NCBI GenBank assembly: GCA_964405435.1
Contig: CAYOOD010000031.1
Location: 8,559 to 72,558 of the forward strand
DNA from: DVEG01 sp964405435
GTDB lineage: Bacteria > Cyanobacteriota > Cyanobacteriia > Cyanobacteriales > Oscillatoriaceae
DNA: 64,000 nt
Direction: 5' to 3'
The translations under genes were made by a program, and so were the position numbers. Within the stretch, counting starts at the first letter, position 1. Each line of letters begins with the position of its first letter. This document shows, piece after piece, positions 55,224-63,753 of the stretch. Below the pieces are notes generated by a model. The model saw only the letters and a program-made list of their open reading frames with translations. It ran no database searches and was not told where the DNA came from.

Positions 55224-56249
55224 TCAAACCGACAGCAGCGGTCGAAATCCGTGCTTGACCGACACCTGCCCGATCAAATCCATTTTTTCCACGGTAATTT
55301 GATTTCGGCCCCAAGAAAAATTGGTGTGCCACTTTTCAAATTCCAGCAGCATCGATTCGGCAAAGCAGGCAAAGAGCTGGCGCGCCGGCGCGTCCATCAA
55401 GTTGACGATTTTCATAATTCGCCAGTCGATATCCAGGGAATGCTCGACAATGCCGCCCTTGACGACGTAGACCCCCGGATGCTGAATCTGAGAGCCCAGG
55501 TTTTTCGGGTAGCCGCCGTCGATCAACAGGCACGGTTGCTTTAATGTGGTGGGGTCTATTTCCACGCCCTTCGGCATACTCGCTACCCAAACGACGATAT
55601 CGGCTTGCGGCAGTGCCTCTTCGAGCTGCATGATTTTCCCGCGTCCTAATTCTTCTTGCAAGGCTTGCAGCCGTTCGCGATCGCGGGCGATCAGCAGCAG
55701 TTCTGCCACGTCGGTGCGGGCATCCAGCCAGCGGCAGACGGCACTGCCGATGTCTCCCGTTGCCCCGCAAATGGCCACAGTTGCTTTGGACAGTTCGATG
55801 CCCAGTTTCGGCGCTAGCGCTTCGAGCTGGCGGCAAATAATGTACGCCGTGTGCGTGTTGCCGGTGGTGAAGCGCTCGAACTCCAGCTTGATATTGCGGA
55901 CTTGGCCGATCTGCTGCAAGTTAAAGTTTTCAAAGATAATCGAGGAGAAGCCCCCCAGAGCGGTAATTTTCAGACCGTGCTTTTGCGCGTGAGCCATTGC
56001 GTTGATGACTTTCCGCGTCGCCGCTTTGATTCGGCGGGTGGCTAGCATCTCGGGGAGAAAGCACGATTCCACATAGCGGCCTTCTATTTTCTGGCCGGTA
56101 ACGCTAGTGACGGTAATCTCGTCTACGATTTGGGGCGGTGCCGCGCACCAAAAATCCAACCCTTGATCGGCGTAGTCTGGATAGCCCAGCTCTTTGGCTA
56201 CAGACTGAGCGTGTTGCAAACTGTTGAGATGACCGATTAAACCAAACAT
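55224..56249 (-). CDS. aar: Long-chain acyl-ACP reductase
   Basis: The 341-residue enzyme reduces acyl-ACP to fatty aldehyde with NADPH, the first step of cyanobacterial alkane synthesis. MFGLIGHLNSLQHAQSVA is the family start, ICGATGDIGSAVCRWL the nucleotide-binding loop, and Cys295 in LFACFAESMLLEFE occupies the position of the catalytic acyl-accepting cysteine. It follows ado by about 210 bp on the same strand. Confidence 0.96.
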   Translation of the reverse strand: MFGLIGHLNSLQHAQSVAKELGYPDYADQGLDFWCAAPPQIVDEITVTSVTGQKIEGRYVESCFLPEMLATRRIKAATRKVINAMAHAQKHGLKITALGGFSSIIFENFNLQQIGQVRNIKLEFERFTTGNTHTAYIICRQLEALAPKLGIELSKATVAICGATGDIGSAVCRWLDARTDVAELLLIARDRERLQALQEELGRGKIMQLEEALPQADIVVWVASMPKGVEIDPTTLKQPCLLIDGGYPKNLGSQIQHPGVYVVKGGIVEHSLDIDWRIMKIVNLMDAPARQLFACFAESMLLEFEKWHTNFSWGRNQITVEKMDLIGQVSVKHGFRPLLSV

Positions 56250-56328
56250 GAATTGCTATCCGTGAGCCGGTGAATCCGGGGGCGATCGGGAACGGGAGAC
56301 AAATTGTTAAGAATTATTTAACCATAGA

Positions 56329-56356
56329 GCAGCGGCACGGCGTGCCGTACCGCTGC
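56329..56356. terminator. Strong GC hairpin in the ado-aar spacer
   Basis: GCAGCGGCACGGC and GCCGTACCGCTGC pair with one mismatch and a 2-base loop. It lies between ado and aar; no T-run follows on the coding (minus) strand. It may reduce read-through or protect the ado mRNA 3' end rather than terminate fully. Confidence 0.55.
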
Positions 56357-56461
56357 CGATTTTTGGGCGGCTTTGGGTTTGAGAGCAGGGGCTTTCTTTC
56401 CCGGTTTCCTCACAGGTCGGCGGAAATTCGCTCCTTTCCCGGCCCCCATTCCCCGCAAGGA

Positions 56462-57157
56462 CTAGGCAGCAGCCAGCCCGTAGGCGGACATGCGCATCAG
56501 ATCGCGGGGGGTGAAGCCGATATTGCTGAGGGCTTCGCCGTAAGCGATCATAAAGTCCTCCACCAGGGCGTCTTTTTCCATCCCCAAGATGCGGGCGTCG
56601 TCTTCGACTTGGTTGAGCATCCGCCAGACTAGGGGGAGGTTGTCCCGGTTGGCTTGTTCGAGTTCGGCTTTGGAGGCTTCAAAGTTGGCTTTCAGCCAGA
56701 CTTCCCCGAAGTTGAGGTGCATGTATTCGTCTTTGACTACGCCTTCGGTGATTTTGCGGGCAAACGGATCGGCAACGGGGATGTAGATGTTGTAGGCGGC
56801 GATCGCAAAGCACTCGATAATCAGAGACTGGATCACCAAGCACGTTACCACGCGCCCTTCGGCTGCCGCCTCTTGGAAATTCCGGTGCAAGTCGGCAAAG
56901 AACTGGCAGGCGAATTCCATATCTGGCGTTACCTGCAGGTTCCGGCCACAGGATTGGAAGCCCTTCTGATGTCGGCTCTCCATTTTGGCTAAGCCGATTA
57001 ACTCATCCTTATGCTCCGGCAGCAGTTCAGCGAGTTTGATGTAGTTCGCGTTGGCCTCTTGTTCGCCTTCAATCACAATGGCGTTGATGCGGCTGTAGGC
57101 GTCTTTGTAGGTGTCGCTGTGGAAGTCAATGGCTGGGCTGACCTCAAGCTGCGGCAT
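56462..57157 (-). CDS. ado: Aldehyde deformylating oxygenase
   Basis: The 231-residue ferritin-like di-iron enzyme turns fatty aldehydes into alkanes and formate using O2 and electrons. All six expected metal ligands are present at the canonical numbers: Glu32, Glu60, His63, Glu115, Glu144 and His147. The length equals that of characterised ADOs. With aar it forms the cyanobacterial hydrocarbon pathway; the alkanes end up in membranes. The upstream region is AT-rich and probably holds its own promoter. Confidence 0.97.
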   Translation of the reverse strand: MPQLEVSPAIDFHSDTYKDAYSRINAIVIEGEQEANANYIKLAELLPEHKDELIGLAKMESRHQKGFQSCGRNLQVTPDMEFACQFFADLHRNFQEAAAEGRVVTCLVIQSLIIECFAIAAYNIYIPVADPFARKITEGVVKDEYMHLNFGEVWLKANFEASKAELEQANRDNLPLVWRMLNQVEDDARILGMEKDALVEDFMIAYGEALSNIGFTPRDLMRMSAYGLAAA

Positions 57158-58244
57158 AGGTTTTCTTTCTCCTCATCACAACGAGTAGATGGTCGGGCGA
57201 CCCTTTTACGCTAGGGGTTGGGGTTAAAGTTGAATATAACCTTAAGCTTATAGTTTACTTTACTTAGTTTCAACGCGCGATTTACCTATTTTGACGACTT
57301 CTGCAAGCGCCTCTACTGCCAAAAGCTGCCCGATCGGCAGATTAGACGGAAAAAAGTATCGCAGAATACAATTTTCTCTCTCTCCGGACGGTTGGAGGGT
57401 TGATTTTTCTAATGAATACAATCTGAAAAACTAATCGAGTATTAATGCTTAAGGCTCGACCGCCAAAGGGGCCACAGTCGGGCCAGTGCCGCCAACCGGG
57501 ATCGCCGCTTTTTCCCTCAAGTCTGTCCGGGGCTCGGGGATGTCCGATTCGAGCGGCGGTGGGGGCGAAAATGGCTCTCGCCCGATCGGGTATTCAACAC
57601 CTCATAAATTCTCGACAGCCTGCTGAGATTTTTAGCGTTTGGCAGCCGCTGAATGTGGGCATCTTATAAATTAGGATGCCGCTTCAGGAAAAAAGCCGAT
57701 AGTGCTGCTTGCTGCGGGCGCGGCGCGCAGGCGATCGCTGCCGCTTCTCGGTCTGCCCAGACGTGGCCCCTGAGCTATTCCGGGCCACCTATTAGGGGCA
57801 CGGCAGCAGCAACCAATTGCATAAATACTGACTGGGTATTCGTGCAACCCTCGGGCAAGTGACCGGGTTTTGATTTTTCTACTGCGGCAGTATTTTCTTT
57901 CCCCTCCCGGAGGCGTTGGGAAAGGCGGTGGCGCTTGATGCTCCCCCAGCCTCCACCCGCGCGAGTACGGCTATTGTTACTTCTATCGGCGAGTGAAATG
58001 ATGTATTTAACCTATTGATATTCGCGACGCGCCCGCAGCAGCGAACGCTAAAGCTATCTTTAGCGAAGTTTCGCGAATCGGTTACGAATAATGGCTCATT
58101 GTTTCTGGCGAGCGTAGCGATCGCTACCGTTCTTGCCGCACTGCTCTTTCTCTCCGGTCAGCAGCAGTTCATTCGCGAATTTTGCCGAGACAGGTATCGA
58201 AAATTAACAAATTGGGAACTCTAGTTCTGTGATAATTAGGAACT
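57158..58244. other. 1.1-kb intergenic region between ado and a small membrane-protein gene
   Basis: The first 250 bp are the ado upstream region (AT-rich, with CTTTACTTAGTTT). About 57440-57960 is GC-rich with open frames lacking Shine-Dalgarno sites; one ends with a protein-like SGPPIRGTAAATNCINTDW but has no recognisable beginning. GCTAAAGCTATCTTTAGC at about 58047-58065 is a palindrome. No gene is supported. Confidence 0.4.
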
Positions 58245-58493
58245 ATGCACAAGCTAGGACTATTTTTAATTATTTTTTCCTTTTTCCCGTGGATAGTTAT
58301 CGCGGTTTTGCCAATCTTGCCGCTGGCGGTAGCGCAAAAAGCCCTACTGGTTCCAGTTATGGCGGTTTCGGCAGAAGTTTTCTTCTGGGTGGGTTTAGCC
58401 CTGGCAGGAAAAGAAGCAGCGGCCAAATACGGGCGCTACTTCTCTCCCCGCTTTATCGGGCAGTGGATGCGCAAGAAAGTAGGATGGCTGTAA
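58245..58493 (+). CDS. Small two-helix membrane protein (transporter-suffix-like)
   Basis: The 82-residue protein has two predicted membrane helices (about 4-32 LGLFLIIFSFFPWIVIAVLPILPLA and 34-55 LLVPVMAVSAEVFFWVGLALAG) and a basic C terminus (KYGRYFSPRFIGQWMRKK). The AEVFFWVGLALAGKE block resembles small proteins annotated as transporter suffix domain proteins. AGGA lies five bases before the ATG. Function unknown. Confidence 0.72.
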   Translation: MHKLGLFLIIFSFFPWIVIAVLPILPLAVAQKALLVPVMAVSAEVFFWVGLALAGKEAAAKYGRYFSPRFIGQWMRKKVGWL

Positions 58494-58548
58494 TGTAAAA
58501 TCCGATTAAAAACTTATTCTATACCAAGTTAGAGAGGATCGAGAAAGG

Positions 58549-58632
58549 CGATCGCCTTGAGTCTGGCTGCATCCGCTTGTAAATCTTGGCAAGTCGGTCA
58601 GAAGCTAGCGGTTCGAGTCCGGTTAACGGGCT
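58549..58632 (+). pseudogene. Degenerate tRNA-Thr-like sequence
   Basis: GCATCCGCTTGTAA (anticodon-loop-like CTTGTAA, TGT), GGTCAGAAG and the T-loop GTTCGAGTCC (58611-58620), then AACGGGCT before a T-run, follow the order of a tRNA-Thr(UGU). The 5' acceptor strand is missing, the anticodon stem is not complementary without an inserted hairpin, and the T-stem has a G-G mismatch. It is at best a pseudo-tRNA. Confidence 0.33.
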
Positions 58633-58879
58633 GCTTTTTACTAAAAAAAATGAGTGTTTTCTGAAAAGACTGATAAGCGGTAAGGAGTAATCGCTAATAG
58701 CAAAAAAGTCTTGAAAGAAGGGAGTTTTCAAACGATCCCTGGCTGTACGAGACGGAATTTCAGCCATTACCGATTAGCCCTTACTGATTATCACTGCGGG
58801 TAAAAAAATCAAAGAGGAAGGAGTTAACAGCCAGAATTCTGCTTTCCTCCTTCCCCTTTTCTCCTGACAGATGTTGTCT

Positions 58880-59383
58880 CTAACAGCCGATTTCCTCCGG
58901 CAAATAAACGCGGGGCACGCGACTGAGCGATCGCCAAGTGCGCGGCCCTACAATGCCATCCTGTACCAAATCAAAACTCTTTTGCAAAGCTCGCACGGCA
59001 GCATCGGTTATTGGCCCAAAACTTCCGTCGATCGCCCCGTGATAGAAACCGCCTTCTTTGAGGACGGTCTGAACGGTAGTCACCCACTCGCCAGTGCTGC
59101 CCATTTTCAAGATGGGAGTTCTAACAGGAGCACCCTTTTCCAAGGCTTCCCAGGTAAGTGGCCCGACAATGCCGTCGTCTTTGAGAAAAACTGCAAATTG
59201 AAAGCGCTTGACGGCTGCTTCGACCAATTTGTCGAATTCCCCGTCAGGTTCGCCGCGATAAGTCCCCCAGTGAGCGAGGATTTGCTGCAGTTGCGCGACG
59301 GATTCTCCTCGCGAGCCGAGTTGGAGTAGGGGCTTGTCGGCAGTAATGATTGTTAGAGGTTTGGTTTCAATGTTGGAGAGCAT
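58880..59383 (-). CDS. Protein with two peptidoglycan-binding-like repeats
   Basis: The 167-residue protein has two PG_binding_1 three-helix repeats: LLQLGSRGESVAQLQQILAHWGTYRGEPDGEFDKLVEAAVKRFQ with DDGIVGPLTWEAL (about 18-85), and LKMGSTGEWVTTVQTVLKEGGFYHGAIDGSFGPITDAAVRALQ with DGIVGPRTWRSL (about 92-155). There is no signal peptide or catalytic domain, so despite the name it may work in the cytoplasm. AGAGG precedes the ATG. Confidence 0.88.
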   Translation of the reverse strand: MLSNIETKPLTIITADKPLLQLGSRGESVAQLQQILAHWGTYRGEPDGEFDKLVEAAVKRFQFAVFLKDDGIVGPLTWEALEKGAPVRTPILKMGSTGEWVTTVQTVLKEGGFYHGAIDGSFGPITDAAVRALQKSFDLVQDGIVGPRTWRSLSRVPRVYLPEEIGC

Positions 59384-59457
59384 TTTTAATCCTCTGTGAT
59401 GTGTTCTTTCCGAATTTGAGGGGTCAGCCCTCTCAGATATCCCCTGACAAGCTCATC

Positions 59458-59481
59458 CAAGCGATCGATTTAGATCGCTTG
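59458..59481. terminator. Short hairpin upstream of the PG-binding gene
   Basis: CAAGCGATC and GATCGCTTG are perfect 9-bp arms around a 6-base loop, between two minus-strand genes. It could end transcription of the upstream small gene. Confidence 0.4.
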
Positions 59482-59552
59482 AATGGGTTTGCCTAAAAAA
59501 AGGAGGTGTGCCAGATCTTCCAGCGACTAAAAACGCTATCCGGACGGCGGGA

Positions 59553-59849
59553 TTACGATGTCAACTCCATCAATGCAAATTCGGCAAACCAGCGATTGAC
59601 AAATTCTGGCCCTGCGTCAATCGCGGCTTCTCGCGAGAGATAAATCTCAGAATCGATGCAAGTGCCGAAGGTGGGACTGTGAGCTTCGAGCGTCCAACCT
59701 TCGGGGTGAGGAATGGCAACTAAAAGCCAGTTCAGATAGGGTACGCCATGAGGTGCGATCGTCCAAGTGCGTTCTGGGCTGAAGAAACCAGCGCGTAACA
59801 GTTGGGCATTCAAGGTGTGATCGTGAGTCAAATAGAGATCGTGTATCAT
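59553..59849 (-). CDS. Small conserved-looking hypothetical protein
   Basis: The 98-residue protein has ordinary globular composition (HDLYLTHDHTLNAQLLRAGFF, YLNWLLVAIPHPEGWTLEAHS, FVNRWFAEFALMEL). There is no signal peptide, no repeat and no recognised motif. A GGAG lies 11 bases before the ATG, and composition differs clearly from the shadow frames. Function unknown. Confidence 0.6.
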   Translation of the reverse strand: MIHDLYLTHDHTLNAQLLRAGFFSPERTWTIAPHGVPYLNWLLVAIPHPEGWTLEAHSPTFGTCIDSEIYLSREAAIDAGPEFVNRWFAEFALMELTS

Positions 59850-60363
59850 AAAGGCGTGCGCTCCATAAGCATCTTACGGGACGCACCCAGAGTAGACGAC
59901 TTGTTTGAGTTGGCTCCTGCAAATGTAAGTGATGGCGATTTTCCCCTCGGATGACGTACAACTGAAACCGCTGCATCTGCTAGAGTTGAAAATAAGCGGC
60001 AATCTGGAGTGTACGAATCCGTTTCAGGGACGGAAATAAATAATTTCCACTGGCTTACTTTGCGTGCACTCAAGACAGGTAAGCAGTGTAGGGGCTCGTG
60101 CCAAGAACCTCTACTTTGCGCGTGAAGCTTGCGCAACCCGAAGGGAAGCGCCTGCATTGAAAATTGATAGAAGTCCCGATTCTGTTTGACCAGTTCTAGA
60201 ATGCCCCGATTGTTGGGTTTTTCGGGAAAAGTTGCGGGAGCGAGTCAGAAAATCAGAACGATGTTTTTCTAGAAGACCTGCACATCGATCACTTCAGCCG
60301 TTTTGTCAAGAATTCAAGACAAATTAAAGAGGAGTTGCGCGATCGCGCTTGAGAAAGAGAAGA
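59850..60363. other. 510-bp intergenic region
   Basis: No gene with a Shine-Dalgarno or protein-like composition is visible on either strand. The right part is downstream of the ParB-like gene and the left part holds the upstream region of the small hypothetical gene. No clear inverted repeat. Confidence 0.4.
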
Positions 60364-61410
60364 TCAGCGATTGGAATCGCCATCGGTGAGGAAGCGCAGG
60401 CGAACAGTGCGATCGCTGCCATCCCCCAAATCGACTTCTATTACTTCGCCCGCGAGCCGATCCAAACAGGTGAGAAGCAAGCGCAGGTTAGGCGTACTCG
60501 CGCCCGTATCCACATACAGGCGATCGGACAAGCTCGCAACGCGCTTCCAGGCGGTGTATAGCTTGGCAATGGTGTTTTCCAGCAGCGCCGCCTGTTTGAC
60601 GAGATCGGCAGTGACGTTGAGACAGCCCACCCGCAGGGCTTCTTCGAGGGCCATTTCCACGTCTACCGAGGTTTTGTTGAGCGTCTGGACTTGACCTGCG
60701 GCGTCGAGATAGCGGGACAAGTTGCGGGCGTCGGAGGTGAGGTGTTTGACGGTATCGACTTCGGGATTTTCTGCGGCTTCCTGCTGCAGGGCTTTGAGGT
60801 GGGATTCCGGCAATTTTTCCATTTCTCGCACTAGCGGGGCGAGGAAGCGGGGAGGAATGGAACCGGAGACGGCTTTTTCCTTGAGTTCTTCCGGGAGGAG
60901 ATCGGAAGTCATGGCAGTCCACTCGTCGGAGATTTGCCGGACTTCGCGCCTGGTAATGCGATCGCCTTTTTGAGCGGCTTCGCCGACGAGCTGCTGCACT
61001 TCTGGGGAAGACTTGGCAGTTTCCACAAAAGCCCGCTTGCTGAAATTGTTGATAGCGTCCAGGCTCAAGCGACCCTCAGCGAGGAGGGTATCGGCACTGT
61101 TGGCGAGTTCGATGAGGGAATAGGCTTGGCTCTTGCTGATTTCGCGGTCTTTGAGCCAGTTGAGAAAGCCGGTGCCGCGCCCTTCGCCGCCTCTTTTTTC
61201 GCGATCGCGGATGGCGCGCAATATCCGCCCCCGCCAGATGTCCGTCTGCAGGTCGAAGCGATCGCACACTTTCCAGGCATTGTCAAGCTGCAGCTCGAAT
61301 TCGTACTCTGGAATTTCCTCATCCTCGGGATCGGGGAGTTGGAAACTCAGATCGGTAATGCCGGAGAGGGCAACGGCTAGCTCGTCGGGAGACTGGGGAT
61401 GCTCAACCAT
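60364..61410 (-). CDS. Cyanobacterial protein with ParB-like helix-turn-helix region
   Basis: The 348-residue cytoplasmic protein contains a central helical region (about 80-160: FLNWLKDREISKSQAYSLIELANSADTLLAEGRLSLDAINNFSKRAFVETAKSS with RITRREVRQISDEW) resembling the HTH of ParB/KorB-type proteins. The N terminus is acidic (PDPEDEEIPEYEFELQ), and the C-terminal half is helical and ends in a beta-rich part (GEVIEVDLGDGSDRTVRLRFL). I recognise it as a conserved cyanobacterial type without known function. It may bind DNA; that is inference. Confidence 0.7.
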   Translation of the reverse strand: MVEHPQSPDELAVALSGITDLSFQLPDPEDEEIPEYEFELQLDNAWKVCDRFDLQTDIWRGRILRAIRDREKRGGEGRGTGFLNWLKDREISKSQAYSLIELANSADTLLAEGRLSLDAINNFSKRAFVETAKSSPEVQQLVGEAAQKGDRITRREVRQISDEWTAMTSDLLPEELKEKAVSGSIPPRFLAPLVREMEKLPESHLKALQQEAAENPEVDTVKHLTSDARNLSRYLDAAGQVQTLNKTSVDVEMALEEALRVGCLNVTADLVKQAALLENTIAKLYTAWKRVASLSDRLYVDTGASTPNLRLLLTCLDRLAGEVIEVDLGDGSDRTVRLRFLTDGDSNR

Positions 61411-61494
61411 CGGGAAAACGCAGACAACAGCTACTCGATTATCCCACGCCGGGGGGGAGTAGGGAGCGATCGGTGCTTTGGGTGCCTCGGCTGA

Positions 61495-61522
61495 GTAGGG
61501 GCTTTTCGCGAAAAGCCCCTAC
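61495..61522. repeat. 28-bp perfect palindrome followed by GTGCTGA-type repeats
   Basis: GTAGGGGCTTTTCG and CGAAAAGCCCCTAC meet with no spacer. The following stretch to about 61672 holds GTGCTGAGTG and CTCAGCACTCAGCACT units in opposite orientations. All lie in the 260-bp spacer upstream of the ParB-like gene and downstream of the DUF4112 gene. Confidence 0.85.
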
Positions 61523-61673
61523 AGAAATGGAAAGTGCTGAGTGACAAGTGGAGTGCTGGCTGCTTGTTGATAAGTGAGACAAAGTGAAATAGAGAAAGCT
61601 TGTTAAGTGAGTTTTAAATAGCTGGGCACTCTTTACTCAGCACTCAGCACTCAGCACTCAGCACTCTTTACTC

Positions 61674-62186
61674 CTAACCTCCGGTTGCGGCTTTCACCAG
61701 CAAAGTGATGACGAGAATGCCAAACGTCGCGACGAGCAGCACGACGAGGAACAATCCAGCCAACAGCAAGAAGACAAACCACCCATCCGCTTTTTTACTC
61801 TCCTGCGGGACATTTAAATGGGATTCGAGCAACTCTACATTCTTGACATTGGCTTTCCACGTCACGTCTATCAAGTCTCCCAGCAGCGGCACCATGCCGG
61901 CGAATACGTCAATCAAAATATTTGTCACCATGCGCACCAAGGTTTCTCTAGGCAAGCCTATCTGCGCGGCTGAGTAGATGATGTAGCCGGATAGAAGGGC
62001 GGCTGCGATATCGCCGCCTGCCGGGAAGAGCCCCAAAATCGGATCGAGTCCGATGCGATAGGGCGTGCCGGGGATGGGTATGGCGTTGTCGAGAAAATGG
62101 CTGAGTTTCCGCAGGCGGTGTACGGTGGCGATTTGCGACTCTTTGCCGGGAGTCATGGGTGAAGGGTTGGGGGAGGATGGGGACAT
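61674..62186 (-). CDS. DUF4112 membrane protein
   Basis: The 170-residue protein has a DUF4112 core: LSHFLDNAIPIPGTPYRIGLDPILGLFPAGGDIAAALLSGYIIYSA, VRMVTNILIDVFAGMVPLLGDLIDVTWKANVKN and a C-terminal membrane helix (WFVFLLLAGLFLVVLLVATFGILVITLL). The GLDPILGL-P-GGD and PLLGDLIDV blocks define the family; function is unknown. ATG 62186 and an internal ATG at 62156 are both possible; neither has a good Shine-Dalgarno. Confidence 0.85.
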   Translation of the reverse strand: MSPSSPNPSPMTPGKESQIATVHRLRKLSHFLDNAIPIPGTPYRIGLDPILGLFPAGGDIAAALLSGYIIYSAAQIGLPRETLVRMVTNILIDVFAGMVPLLGDLIDVTWKANVKNVELLESHLNVPQESKKADGWFVFLLLAGLFLVVLLVATFGILVITLLVKAATGG

Positions 62187-62442
62187 TAGAACTATCTCAT
62201 ATTGTGGGGTGAGAGATGGGGAGGCGATCGCTATTCAAGCATCCCCTGATTTTTTTAGAATATGCCTGTAGGGAGATTTTCTCTAATTTTCCCACATCTA
62301 GCCGCGTTCCGGGATTTTTCCGGCCTAAATCTCCAGGTTATAGCGGTTCTAACTGGGCTGATTGCCTAGCCGCACTTCTGCTACTTTACCAATCGCCAAA
62401 TTTCAGGTACGATTGATATTGTACAGCAGTTACGGGGGAAAG

Positions 62443-63753
62443 ATGAAAGTCACGCGCTTAAGAATGACCTCTTTCCGGGGAATCGACGATTTAACGCTGG
62501 AGTTCGATCCCGACGCGCCAACTGTACTCATCGGCGTTAATGGCGTGGGAAAATCGAGCATTCTCGATTGCCTTGCCATCTTTTTGTCTCGTTTTATAGA
62601 AGAGTTAATTGATTTTCAGAACGGTCGCTTAAGGTCAGTAAATAGAATGCGGACTGAAAGCGTTTTCAATGAAAAAATTTCTGCTACAAAAAAAAGTATT
62701 AAAAATGGCTGTCAAGAAACTCGAAATGAAATTTGGATTTCAAGTAATCCGAATTTATCAAGAGAAACAACGAGATGGGTTTTTACCAGTGTTTTGGAAG
62801 GAGATTTTAAGCTTAAGCAGGACTTAAGAGAGTTTGGCGCGCTCCCCCGCTCCCTGCAAATTCAGATAAAAGAAAATCCTAAAGCCAGTTTACCTCTGAC
62901 AGTATACTATCCAGTCAATCGGGCGGTTTTTGACATTCCGCTGGATGTACCGGAGGAACATTCGTTTAAGCAGCTAGACGCCTATGATGAGGCTCTGGCA
63001 GGGATACACATCAGCTTTCGCAGTTTTTTTCAATGGTTTAGAATGTTGGAAGATGTAGAAAACGAAGAAAGGCGGGACAATCCTGATTATCGCGATCGCC
63101 AGTTAGAAGCGGTCAGACAAGCGATTTATTCTCTGATGCCTGACTTTTCAAATTTGCGCGTCAGGCGATCGCCCCTGCGCATGACGGCGAACAAACAAGG
63201 TGAAGAAATCGCCGTGAATCAAATGTCGGATGGGGAAAAATGCTTGCTGGCAATGGTGGGAGATTTAGCAAGGCGGCTGGCGATCGCCAATCCGGGCTTA
63301 GAAAATCCCCTGGAAGGCAGCGGCGTCGTTCTCATTGACGAAATCGAGCTGCACCTTCACCCAGCGTGGCAGCGTGAAATTATACCAGCGCTTACCAGAA
63401 CTTTCCCCAATTGTCAATTTATTGTCACCACCCATTCCCCGCAAGTAGTCAGCCATGTCAAACCCGAAGGAGTTTACCTCCTGACGAAGACGCCTGAAGG
63501 GATTGTCGCTAAGCGTCCAGAAAGTTCTTTCGGCAGAGACAGCAATCGGATTTTAGAAGACCTCATGGGCGTTCCAGAGCGCCCGCTGGAAATCAAAGAA
63601 CGCCTGATCGAGTTATTTCGACTCATCGATCGCGGCGATATCGAAGGCGCTCGGCAATTGCGCCAAGAACTCGCGAGTGAAATCGGATATGATGAGCCAG
63701 AATTCGCCAGAGCCGATGTACTGATTCGCCGTCAGGAGATTCTCAAGAAGTGA
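62443..63753 (+). CDS. ptuA: Septu anti-phage ATPase PtuA
   Basis: The 436-residue SMC/RecF-like ABC ATPase has Walker A GVNGVGKSS at 31-39, an ABC signature-like MSDGEKCLLAMVGDLARRL near 265, Walker B VVLIDEIELHLHPAWQ near 294, and a THSPQVVS switch His. The coiled-coil arm is short, as in PtuA-like and retron-associated ATPases rather than SMC. GGGGGAAAG precedes ATG 62443. It overlaps the next gene by 4 bases. Septu senses phage and acts through PtuB; no reverse transcriptase is visible upstream, so a retron is not indicated. Confidence 0.85.
   Translation: MKVTRLRMTSFRGIDDLTLEFDPDAPTVLIGVNGVGKSSILDCLAIFLSRFIEELIDFQNGRLRSVNRMRTESVFNEKISATKKSIKNGCQETRNEIWISSNPNLSRETTRWVFTSVLEGDFKLKQDLREFGALPRSLQIQIKENPKASLPLTVYYPVNRAVFDIPLDVPEEHSFKQLDAYDEALAGIHISFRSFFQWFRMLEDVENEERRDNPDYRDRQLEAVRQAIYSLMPDFSNLRVRRSPLRMTANKQGEEIAVNQMSDGEKCLLAMVGDLARRLAIANPGLENPLEGSGVVLIDEIELHLHPAWQREIIPALTRTFPNCQFIVTTHSPQVVSHVKPEGVYLLTKTPEGIVAKRPESSFGRDSNRILEDLMGVPERPLEIKERLIELFRLIDRGDIEGARQLRQELASEIGYDEPEFARADVLIRRQEILKK

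Noticed and set aside
57445..57862. Two overlapping frames in the GC-rich part of the gap between ado and the small membrane-protein gene
   Set aside because: No start signals; one has a protein-like end but no recognisable beginning, so at most a relic.
62187..62442. Retron reverse transcriptase or msr/msd upstream of ptuA
   Set aside because: No reverse transcriptase frame and no inverted-repeat pair of the expected type is present, so plain Septu is the better call.
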